Origin: Acridotheres tristis
Taxonomy: Eukaryota; Chordata; Aves; Passeriformes; Sturnidae
DNA length: 64,000 nt
Assembly: GCA_037013685.1 (NCBI GenBank)
Contig: CM072894.1
Location: 11,919,449 to 11,983,448, forward strand
Direction: 5' to 3'
The notes below the pieces were generated by a model. The model did no database searches and was not told where the DNA came from. It worked only from the letters and a program-made list of their open reading frames with translations. Made by a program: the position numbers and the translations under genes. Position 1 is the stretch's first letter, and the number at the start of each line of letters is the position of its first letter. This document shows positions 29,491 to 39,315 of the stretch, one piece after another.

Positions 29491-31463
29491 AATTTCACAG
29501 CTTTCACTGATTAAATGTGTACTGGTTTCTGTTTCTTCACAGTCTTGTGCTGATGAAACAGACTGCAGGGCAGATCTGTAGGTTTTTCTCGAATTTTGAG
29601 AGTTTCATCCTTGTTAAACTTTATAAGGTTTCCTAATGAGGGAGACCTAGAGAGGAATAAATCTTAAAAAAACCTAAACCCTTAGCATACCAATTTGAAG
29701 CAATATCATACCTTAATATGTCTCACAGCTGTAGGGACCAGCCAGATATTATGGAAACAAGTTTTCTAGCCTGGAAGACCCATGTGATTCTCAGAAATGC
29801 TTTCCAGGACCTGAAATCTAAGCCAACATATTTCTACAAAGGTGAACTTTTTTTTTTGTTTTTAATTCATTCTTATTTTCCTCAGACTTTTTGGAATTGC
29901 TGTTTTTCTTGGGGTACATTTTCACTTAATGCATGGGAAGCACTGACCAGATGGGGAAGAGCCTGAATACAAGAGGATCCCTCAATCCTTGCTTTCAAAA
30001 TTGCTTTAACTTCAGGTATAAAAAATTGATTAATTGCTATGGTGTTTAGCTAAAATGGAGTTGATCAATACAATTGTTGCAGTGATTGAGTATATCTTAG
30101 CTGTGACCTTTCTGATGTGTACAGAATCAGGCTTTCTCCCTCCTTTTTATCTGACAATTTGGGGTTTGGATCTAATATAAAGGTTGCTCCTCCTATTTAA
30201 CATACTTTATTTGTCTGTATACAAAAGAGGTGGTAATTGATACTTTTGACAAAGCTGATCAAGTCCAACTTCCTTAAGTGTTTTCCTTCCTCCTCTCTTA
30301 ATGTATGTCAAAATCTTTAAATTAAAAACAAAAAAAATTAAAAAGAGGAAAAGTTTGTAAATAATTTAATGTTACAAGGCCAGCACTCAGTGGATCAAGG
30401 GCTTTTACTCTTGATTTCATTCAGGACTTGGCACATTCTGTCATTCCATCTAGTAAGACTGTTTTTGAGCTTTCATATCCTGGGTGATGCTCTAACCCAG
30501 AACTTTTTGCTGATTTCAGATAGAATTGCACTTGTAAAGATATCTACATACCAAGAAAAAAAAAAAACAGTGCTTGACAATAACTAACTCTTTATTGAAA
30601 AATGGAAATATTTTTCTCCCGAGATATTACAACTACTCACTGAGAAGTCTTGCCTGTCTTTCATTAGCATTTAAACTACACCTTCATGAATGATCTTTTC
30701 CAGATCAAACTTGGATATTTTTCTTCCTTTTGTCACACTTGTGTATCTTTTTATTGATAGTTTAGGGATGACTACTGCAGTCTTTCTTCTCCACAGCTCT
30801 GCACAGGCCTCAGTGGCAAGATTTAGCATTATAAGGACTGTAGGATCTGGCCTACCAGGTACTAAGATCTGTGTTGTAAAGCTGAGAATTTCCTCCTCTC
30901 TTGGAGGAAGAAGTCTTGAGAATACTTGTGCTATATAAGTTATATATATAATGATATAGTTGTATATATAAATTATATACATTAAAATGTTGAGATGGGG
31001 AGTAGACTGCCTTTATCACCTCAAGAATGAGTTTCCTTACCTGAAAACTTTCAAATGCAGGCGTCATTTTAGAAACAGGGTTTTATAGTTTTCCTTAATG
31101 CTTGTTGATGGCATTTTTGGTGTAATAATTGAAGTTGGAACTCTACGATTTTCAAAATGAAAGCTTTTTTTTTTTAAGTGCTTTGGTCCTAACTTCTATA
31201 TACTGCCAGAACACAGGTTCTCCACCCTGTCTCTGTGTGGGTGTGGATGTACAACAGTATACTGTATATACCTACACAGAAGAGCAAACTGAGCTACTGA
31301 CTTACAGTTTGTAGTAGCCAACCGTGCCTATTGCTTTCATTTAGAGAGGGCACTTGCTGTTGCCACTGCATTTTAGGAATCATGTCAGCTTCTGCAGGAA
31401 AGTTTTCAACAGTCCTGGGAAATACATGTTGCTGTGTACTGTGAATGAGTAGGCTGCAAATTT

Positions 31464-31496
31464 GGGGGTTGGGAGGGGAGGTGGGAAGGGAGGGGG
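31464..31496 (+). promoter_or_regulatory. G-quadruplex candidate in the KLF7 3' UTR
   Basis: Six runs of three or more G within 33 nt on the transcribed sense strand (GGGGG-TT-GGG-A-GGGG-AGGT-GGG-AA-GGG-A-GGGGG), with loops of one to four nt. This is a strong sequence match for an RNA G-quadruplex in a 3' UTR that is otherwise AT-rich. Such structures are known to affect poly(A) choice, localisation and translation of neuronal mRNAs; that role here is inference. Confidence 0.55.
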
Positions 31497-32159
31497 ATGA
31501 GGGCTTCGCATGTACACACTAAAGGGAACTAGAATGGACAGAAACATGGCAATTTTAGCCTTTGTTGTTGGGCTCTCGGGGAAATGAAAAGCTAACATGC
31601 AGTCCCTGGAAGGCCTGATGGCTGAAGGGCTGATCTTTATGTTTTGCAATGTATGTTTTACCCATCACTCTGTATTTAAATCCCCAGACCTGTCAGATTC
31701 TGGAAGTAGATCAAAACACTGGTTTAAACACTACTTTGTTATCAAGGCCATGTCTCTACCAGGGAAGCTGCCCTGCATTAAAATCAGTCTAGTTAAATCA
31801 CTTTGTAGCTGCACCTGTTACGTGATTGCCTGGATCAAGTTTGCATTGGCATCCTATGCAGTTAAGCTGAAGTGTAAGAAATGCTTCAACTAATTAAGAT
31901 ACCTCTACAGGAAGCTTCTTGCACCAATTTAAGTATCTGGTTTTGAAATCACTGCATATAAACCATAACAGCTTTTCTCTTAGAAACAAGGCCTTACTTT
32001 GGCATGTCTGCTCATCTAATTGAAAAAATAATAATGCAGGCTGAGATATTTTTTTTCTTTCAAAGTGACCTGTGTTCCCTCTTGTTTTTTGAAACTTTAC
32101 TTGCTCTTTACTGCACATTAGATTTTTGTTTGTGGAATTTTTCTTAACAACAACAACAA

Positions 32160-32235
32160 AATGTATGAATGCTCCCTATAAAAAAAAAACAACAAAAAAA
32201 CAAAAAAACCCCACAAAAACAAAAAGCAAACAACA
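32160..32235. repeat. A-rich (CAA/CAAA) tract near the end of the KLF7 3' UTR
   Basis: Runs of A interrupted by C (aacaacaacaacaaaatg, then aaaaaaaaaacaacaaaaaa). Low-complexity sequence, not attached to a recognisable retrotransposon. Confidence 0.75.
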
Positions 32236-32425
32236 TTGCTTGAAGGACTTTCATTTTGCACTATAATTTTTCTTTTACCAGATGTGTCTGACAAGTGCAT
32301 TTTGGAGATGCCCTCGGTCACGTTCTCTCAGGCCTACTCTGGTATTTCTAATATATCACAGAAGTACCCAATCTTGTAGCCCTCAGTTCTGCCTTTTTTT
32401 GACATTTTATTTTTTTTAAGCTTTT

Positions 32426-32448
32426 TATATATATATATATATATATAA
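32426..32448. repeat. TA dinucleotide repeat
   Basis: About eleven TA units, 225 nt before the probable KLF7 poly(A) signal, in the RNA-sense 3' UTR. Confidence 0.9.
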
Positions 32449-32673
32449 ATATATTACTTTGTCAGTTTTTTTGCTGTACAAAAAGTCTTAAGATTTAAAA
32501 ATATTATTTGTATTATATGATGGTGGTATGTTAATGTTACAAAATTATTAATGAAGAAAAAATTTATTTTTGTTACTGGTCTGTTTCATAATTCTTTTTT
32601 AAATTGGTATATTGTAAGATATCTATGCAAAAATGTTATGTGACGCATTTTTATTTAAGAATGTAATATGTGT

Positions 32674-32679
32674 AATAAA
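32674..32679 (+). terminator. KLF7: Probable distal poly(A) signal of KLF7
   Basis: A canonical AATAAA lies in the text tgtaataaacag. It is followed 20-40 nt later by a G/T-rich stretch (gtgtttggcccg, gtgtttagtgtgcc) suited to cleavage-factor binding, so cleavage would fall near 32695-32705. It is the strongest terminal signal downstream of the KLF7 stop. Use is inferred; 3'-end reads would confirm it. Confidence 0.65.
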
Positions 32680-32709
32680 CAGTAGAATGTGTTTGGCCCG
32701 ACAGTGTTT

Positions 32710-34752
32710 AGTGTGCCTTGTACATTATTTCTTTATGAAAACTTCAGTGAAGAGTGAAATGGCTTTTGGAGTATCAGTTAAGGCCATGGTTCTATAAGCA
32801 GTTACTGACATAAAAATACAACTTCCAAGTGTATTTTAGCCGATCAGAATCATATTTCTGGATTTAAGTAATTTGGTTTTAATGTGTCTTGTAACAGTTC
32901 AAGTCTTGCTTATATTCATGGTGTGTCACATGTTGCTTTTGGAAAAGATGCTCAGGAAGGAAGTTCTTATTCTTAAAAGCTGACCAAATTTGGCTTGTAA
33001 TTCTGCTTCTTTTGGAGTCAGCGATTTCTGTTATTTGATAGTTTACACTTGTTGAAGATTTCAGCCAGTATTATTTCTGTAAAAGACACAGAGAACAGTT
33101 GTGTTTCATTTTCCATGCTTCGCTTTACAACATTTGTCAGTCAGTGGTCAAAACAGGACTAGACTTGGAGGCTCCTGAGAGCTTGTGCTGTGCTCTAGTC
33201 CATGTGTCAGGCTGTCTCACAGGAGTGCAGCGCTGCTCTCTTTCCCTGCCTCAGTCATTTAGTCTCCCTCGTTAATGTCTGCAAAATTGCAAGCACAATT
33301 GAATCCACCTGGATGCTCAAGTACTAAAAACGTATTCAGGCAGTAAAAGCAGTTATTTTGAGCACAATTGCTTTGCAGTGTCATGACATAAAATGAAATT
33401 ACTTTTTCAAGACAGGCCAATATCCCTTTAGGTTTTTGCTGCCTTGTGCTCACACACTGCAGCAACCTCAGTGGGTGTTGCACAGCAGGACTTTCTATAG
33501 GGCCCATCTGATGCCAGCTGGCTGGATTTCATTTCTGGGACAACATGCCTCACTTACCTTGTTGGGGAACCTGCTAGGATTGTTTATGTCAGACAGACAG
33601 AGGGTAGGATTTCCCTCCTGACATCTGCATCTAGAAGTCAGATGATCACTCTAGCCTGCCCATTTATACTCCCTCTGTAGCTAATCAAGAGAGACATTTC
33701 CAGAGGTAACTCACTCCAGGGGATGAGTTGAAGGCAAAAGGAACTGGGGTGTTGTTAAGCATTTCTGAAAAACCATATGGTCAAGCTGAAAGACAATGAA
33801 GAAGTGATGCCCAGGGCTGCTTTGGTCACTCAGGTTGTACCAGATGTTTAATGATGGACATAATTTGTAGTGTTTGGGTATATGTTAACAAACAGCTCAT
33901 GAGCACTGAAAAAGGGCTCAGCACAGGTCCAAATTTTAGGCTTGTGTTCCAAATGGTCAAAACTGAACCATGTTCTGTCTGCTTCAGTGTGACAATGGTA
34001 TCCTGGTGTCACGGTTTGAGAGATTGAGACAGTTGTCATAGCTGAAAAAAATGGTCTCCTTGTTGTGGATCAATTAATATGATGTAGATATGAATGGAGT
34101 TATGTTTGACAGAATTATTTCTGCAAATAGAATTTTCACATTATACTTTTCTTCCTTGTAAAGACAAGGTCTAGGTTCCTTTACTTTCTCTTTTCCTTGA
34201 AAACTTCTGGAAGCTTTTAGCATCTCACCTACCTTGATCTGTCTGACAGTTGCATATTATATGTCTGTGCATCTAGACAAAGATACTTCTGGTGTAATTT
34301 AGTCCTTTGCTCTCCACCTGTGAGAGAGACTTCCAAAGACTTCTGGAAGAATCTTTTGAAGGGCAGCACAGCCTGAAACCCAGCTGGAGGGATGATTATC
34401 AATTAAAGGTAAGCATATAACCTGGTTGTTTTCCAGGAAGCTTCAGAAAATACAGTGCTTTGCTATCAAACACGTCCTCTTAGAAGCAAGTAGGTTGTTA
34501 GTCTGCAGGAATAGCTGTCAGACACTTCCCTGGGCTGGAGGCCAGGGAAAGGACATAAAGTGAATTAACTCCTCCTCTTTGAAATTTTTCAGTAGCACAC
34601 AGTCACACACTTTGGGCAACTCCTGCTGTTGGGTACAGGGTTTTCTGAGGAAAGAAAAATTAATTTACTTCTGGGATTAAATTGTATATGAGCCTTCTGT
34701 TGAGCTCATCTGATGCAAATTCACCATGTGCAATCTTATCACGACTTTTCAG
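32710..34752. other. Intergenic DNA just past the KLF7 3' end
   Basis: No exon of a known gene. A short + strand open stretch (34303-34408) ends at a strong donor (AATTAAAG|gtaagc at 34408/34409) and reads protein-like (RLLEESFEGQ, SWRDDYQLK). It could be an exon of an unknown transcript; see the findings. Confidence 0.4.
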
Positions 34753-35165
34753 ACACAGAGTCATAGAATAGGTTGGGTTGAAAGGGACCTTAAAGATCAT
34801 CTAGTTCCAATCCCCCTGCCATGGGAAGGGATGTCACCCATTGGGTCAGGTTACTCAGAGGCCCGTCCAGCCTGGTCTTGAGCACTGCCAGGGACGGTGC
34901 ACCCAGACCTCCCAGGGAAACCTGTTCTCACTGCACTCTCTGAGTAAAGAATGTCTTCCTAATACCTAATCTAAGCCTGCTCAATTTTAGTTTAAAACCA
35001 TGACTGCTTGTCCTGTCGCTATCTGCTTGTATGAAAAGTCCCACCATGCTTTTTATGAGCCCTGTTAAGGTACTAAAAGGCTGCAGTAAGTTCTCCCCCA
35101 AAACCTTCTCTTTCCATGCTGAATAACCCCAGCTCTCTCAGGTTTTTCTCCCCCTCCTTTTTTGA
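34753..35165 (-). mobile_element. CR1 retrotransposon 3'-end copy, intergenic
   Basis: Left end acacagagtcatagaatagg, then ggttgaaagggacc and taaagatcatctagttcc, is the CR1 terminus in reverse orientation. The body includes gggatgtcacccattgggtc, cgtccagcctggtcttgag and ctgaataaccccagctctct. It belongs to a different subfamily from the copy at 26768 (GGTTGGGTTG rather than TCCTGAGTTG). It is 5' truncated. Confidence 0.93.
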
Positions 35166-36660
35166 AGAATTTTCTTTTTAAAAAATTATTTTTATTTTTG
35201 GCTTTACTCACCTTTTTCTAGTGAGAGTAAACAAGGAGAGCAGCATTAAATGTGAATCAAAGCAAAGGTTTGTCACCAGAATCATGTTATTTTACTGCTT
35301 TTTACAAATATTTGGAATACTTACGGGTTTAATTGCTTTTTAAGATGTCCATTTTGATATGAAATAAACAGGTTTTGATTAACAGTCTCTGACCACCTGG
35401 CTGGAAATATTTCCAAAGGCCTAGTCACAAGCCATATCTGCTGACTGAGAGCTCAAGTGCCTCATCATGTGCCTCTGTGGTACTGAGAGCTAACGAAGGT
35501 TATTGGAGCAATTACTTCCAGGGCCCTTCTGTGTCCATGGCTTGTCCATGGACTTCACTTTTCTGGAAATCTCTTGTCTGAAATCATAACAGCCACGTCC
35601 TATTTTTAGAGAGCCTTCCTCACATACCCCTATGCATGGTTTCAGATTCATTGTCTGCTTCTGTTCTGTCAGTTTAATGTTCACTGATGAGAGACAATAA
35701 AACTGAACAAGACAAAGATGCTGCAGCTAATTAGTCTTGAAGTTAAAATTCTTCAAGGCTTTGAACATTCTTCCAAACTCAGTCAAATTTACCTTTATCT
35801 GCTGAAATTCTGCTGGGGTTTTTGGAGGTGTAGACTGAACAAAAGTAACTCAAACAGGTAGAGCAAGAATTCAACTTGAGATCCCCAAGTAACATATAGT
35901 GTGGGAACTGGAAAGCAAGGTCCCACTCCAAGCAAATGTTTGCCTTCTGGTTTGAAGATATTACCTAGTATTTCTAATTTACTGAGGTAATCAGGAGGCC
36001 CTTCTCCTCTCAGGAGTCAGTCTAGCTAGTGTCATGAAATTTAGGATTAGTACTAAACCCACAAGTAAAGAGAACTGTAGTTGAGTGATGCTACAACTTT
36101 AAAAGTGTTTTGGAATATTCAGGAAGGATCTTTGAGAAATGGGAACTTTTCTGCCCTTCAACAAAAGCTCCTTACCCTTGCAAATAAGTACAAGTACCTA
36201 AAATTCAGCGATGAGAACCTTGGCCTTCTCAGGTGGATATTTTGGTTCCAAAAATAAACGTTACTTTCCACCTCTTTCCTGTGACCCTGAAATAGTGTGG
36301 CTGCTTATGGTGCAGAAGGAGCTGCTAGGAAGAAGATAATTTGGAATAGGAAGGAGGGCACAGCCCTCATGATCAAAGAACAACACCTGATGCCCAGGGC
36401 AACAGTGAGAACTGCCAGCGTGTAACCTAAATATGGCTCATGAGCTGTGGCACAGAAGGACTCAGCTGCAGGTCTTTGTCTCCATGGAAAGTCGCATAAG
36501 GAGCATCAAGGCATCACCTCAAACACTCTGTGATCCCAAGTAATGGTAATTAATAAACCTTAACTGTTTCCATTCTGCTTTTATTTCCTGATGCTTATCT
36601 TGCAAGCATTTCCACAAATCATCTCACCCTTTCCTCATTTATCTCCTTTTCCTTATTTTT
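35166..36660. other. Intergenic DNA, nothing recognised
   Basis: AT-rich sequence without a supported exon, RNA gene or transposon. The first 50 nt are T/A homopolymer-rich. Confidence 0.45.
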
Positions 36661-36689
36661 ACTCTGGCAGACACAGTTTCCCTTCCCAG

Positions 36690-36900
36690 CCGTGTGGAGA
36701 GCAGGGCCCACGGTGCGGCGCCGGGGGCGCCTCATGGCCGAGGCCCTGAGGGAGCCCTGGGCCCTCGCAATGGCGCCTTCCTCCCCTCAGGTGTCCCGGC
36801 ACAGCCGGCCTGTCTCGTCAGGCACCTTTTGGCATCGACTGTGGGAGCCAGCCCTGCCCAGGGCCTCAGCCATTGAAGTGGTGCCATAAGCAGCAGGAGC
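36690..36900. promoter_or_regulatory. Isolated CpG-rich patch 4 kb past KLF7
   Basis: About 180 nt with roughly fourteen CpGs (ggtgcggcgccgggggcgcc, ggccgagg, tggcgcc, cccggcacagccgg) in otherwise AT-rich DNA. A polypyrimidine stretch ending in ctggcag precedes it. An ATG-started frame (ATG at 36734) runs to a TAA at 36887-36889 but is unrecognised (MAEALREPWALAMAPSS...). Options are a small CpG-island promoter for an unannotated transcript, a solo GC-rich LTR, or a processed gene remnant. I cannot tell them apart. Confidence 0.35.
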
Positions 36901-37790
36901 ATGGAGGTTGAAGGGAAGAACAGGATGCCATGTGCTCCCATGGGGGTCCTTTCTCGTACATGGAAGCCATGCTGCCCTCTCCCACTACAGTGATTCTGTC
37001 ACCCCTCTTCTGCCACCCCCTACCTCACTCTTTTGGGGTCCCCCATTGCAAAGCCATCCAGGCTTTCCGTAGAGCAGGAGGGGGTTTATTTTCACCAAGG
37101 AATTACAAATTATAAAATGCCGCCATGTTCTTCGTGGTGGGCATTGCTATCTCTTCCTTGCCTGCTTTTCTATCAGCATTCCTAATGCTGGGTCCCTGCA
37201 CTCCTGAGCCATGGTATGGATTGAACTCAGCCGTCTTGGCATCCACAAGTCACATTTTCATTAGTAAACTCAACACAGAGCCATAGTCTGGTTGGCCCTA
37301 CTGTTAAATTGTTGGTATGGACGTGTCGGACACCTCCCACAGCCCTGCCTGGGTGGGACCTAGGGCCAGCGGGTGCTCAAAGGCAGAGATATGGGTGCTG
37401 TTTTGGGAGATTGTGTGGAGAAAGATAGGAGATTTCAGTGGTGTGAGTTGTAAGCTGTGCTGAGCAGGAGGCTCCAGGTGCATTTCCGTGTCCACATGAG
37501 CACTGCCAACTTTGCCACAGGGCACCATTCCCTCCAGCAGCTGCTCTCCGGCTCTCCTGATGACCACAGCTCTCTGTGAGGGGAGCGCCAGGAGATCACA
37601 GGAGCTATGTCACTGTGACCAGGTATTGACCAAAATTAACTGATCTACAGTGTGAGAAGTAGCTGCCCTGCTTTCTGAATGCAGCCCCTGATGGCTCAGC
37701 CCCATCAGCTTGGCACCTCAGATGTCCAACATGGGCTTCCATGTGTCAGCTGGGCCAGCAGCAGCCGGGATGGCCACCAGGCTGGGCAGG

Positions 37791-37907
37791 CTTCCCCCTT
37801 CCCCTTCCCCTTCCCCTTCCCCTTCCCCTTCCCCTTCCCCTTCCCCTTCCCCTTCCCCTTCCCCTTCCCCTTCCCCTTCCCCTTCCCCTTCCCCTTCCCC
37901 TTCCCCT
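37791..37907. repeat. (CCCCTT)n hexanucleotide array, G4-forming on the other strand
   Basis: About 19 uninterrupted CCCCTT units on the + strand, (AAGGGG)n on the - strand. It is nearly perfect, so young or actively length-variable. A hexamer encodes dipeptide repeats in every frame (Pro-Phe, Pro-Ser, Pro-Leu; Gly-Lys, Gly-Arg, Gly-Glu), which explains the overlapping open frames here. The purine strand has G4 runs every six bases and should form G-quadruplexes readily. Confidence 0.97.
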
Positions 37908-38367
37908 GCCTGTACTGAGTTTTACTGGCAGCAAGAGCCAGCCACATGCTCCAGAAGGAAGCTGGCCCACAGCAGTGGGCAAGTGAAAAAACATCCAAAG
38001 GCTGAGCAACTCTGTTCAGCTCCTGAGCAAAAGACCAGCCCCTGAGTAGGTGCTGCCTGACAAATTTAAGGAAGGCAGCTTTCTCTTTGACATTAGTGGA
38101 GTTACGTTATTTACAGATCAAGAGGAGAATATGCCCCTAATCAGAAATCACTGTCAGCGAGTCACTGTGTCAAAAGGGTTTTGGCCAATTATCCCTCACT
38201 TTTCAGAAGTGTCCTATTTCCACCTAGGGAAGGACTTGCTTGGAAGCTGCTTAAGCAGATGAAAAGTAGTCAACCACTCTGAGAAAATTGCTTGTATGTT
38301 TGTGTCAATTTAATAGAGAGATGTACACTCAGATTTAAATGACTTATTGTTGTTTTTCTTTTTACAG

Positions 38368-38526
38368 AAGAGCAAGGGAGGAAGAAGACAATGAAGACAA
38401 AACATTCAAAGAAAACCTCAAGTTTGATTTTGAATAGAGCAAGATGTTATGAGGAGCTGTATGGTTGGGAGTTGTATGAGGATCTGGAACAATCAGATTG
38501 TACCTACACCACTGCAGACATTGTAG
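38368..38526 (+). other. Candidate exon of an unknown spliced transcript
   Basis: Bounded by a good acceptor (gtttttctttttacag) and donor (TTGTAG|gtaaat). One frame is open throughout 52 codons and enters the next candidate exon at 39281 in phase (G|CT gives Ala). The peptide is basic first (GRKKTMKTKHSKK) and then acidic and aromatic (YEELYGWELYEDLE). A second frame is Glu/Lys-rich (REEEDNEDKTFKENL) but stops at 38435-38437. I do not recognise either product. No gene is expected between KLF7 and CPO from mammalian order. It could be a bird-specific gene, a lncRNA or chance. Confidence 0.25.
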
Positions 38527-39280
38527 GTAAATATAAATAGCATAAGTACAGGATGCCCATGGAATTCGCTTGCTCCAGGGCTCTAGCAGACACACAAAAA
38601 GGTGTTGATATCTGTGTAGACATTTTGCCTAGGTGATTTTGATGTGAAAGCCTAATGCTGGTTTCCTCTTTCCATGGGGAGAACAGAGATGGTACACTTA
38701 ACTGAAGTTCAAACATTAACAATAAGCAGTGGGGAAGGATTTCTACTGACTGTAGCCAAGCTCAGAGGATGGTTTAAACTATAATTTTTTATTACTGAAT
38801 TCTATGCTAAATCCAATTCTAGGAATTTACAGCCTAGCCTGAAGGGGACTTGAGTTGACCTTGACACCAAGTTAGGAACAGCATCTCTCCTTGACCAAAA
38901 CCAATTCCACATAACTTTAGCCATTGGTACAATACCCTTTGTTATAAGTACAGCAATTTTGCAGTAAGGCACAGAGTAATTTATTCTTTCCTTGTGTTGA
39001 TTTTTCTGAAAAGAATTTGTAAATAGTTTCAGAAGAATCTATGGTTCCAGTAAAAGGATGTGATCCTCAGACTGTGCCATAATTTTTATTCATCTAACTA
39101 TGGTGCCAATTGTCTTACAATGTGATGGGACTGAAAACAAGGAGAGTCTAATGCCAAAATCACTTTATGCTTATGAAGTTTTTTGTTTTGCATTGTTTGG
39201 TGAAAAATAATGACTGGTAAAAACACTTGATAGGTCAAAGATGTTTATGATTCTTCCTTCACATGCCTTATGCCCCACAG

Positions 39281-39315
39281 CTGACCCAGAAGAACTATTT
39301 GAAGTGGAGGACTAA
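39281..39315 (+). other. Candidate terminal coding segment joined to 38368-38526
   Basis: Follows a strong acceptor (cttccttcacatgccttatgccccacag, of which the last AG is at 39279-39280). In phase with the exon at 38368 it encodes ADPEELFEVED and a TAA at 39313-39315. Seven of its eleven full codons begin with G. The intron between them would be 754 nt. No AATAAA lies close downstream; an ATTAAA occurs near 39873. Support is only splice-site and frame consistency. Confidence 0.25.

Larger units (their letters stand above)
24268..32700 (+). other. KLF7: KLF7 3' untranslated region (inferred extent)
   Basis: The stretch from the KLF7 stop to the poly(A) signal at 32674 has no spliced coding sequence that I can support. 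It is AT-rich, with poly-T (25031-25056), TA runs (26588-26615, 30938-30980, 32426-32448) and an A-rich tract (32180-32230). It also contains three CR1-derived segments and a strong G-rich run (31464-31496). The last 300 nt are very AT-rich and end in a clean AATAAA with a GT-rich downstream element. I recall that mammalian KLF7 mRNAs also have multi-kilobase 3' UTRs. The full extent is inference, and shorter isoforms using internal signals (for example AATAAA near 29655) are possible. Confidence 0.7.

Noticed and set aside
37679..38045. Frames rich in Pro-Phe, Pro-Ser, Pro-Leu, Gly-Lys and Gly-Arg
   Set aside because: Hexanucleotide CCCCTT array read in different frames.
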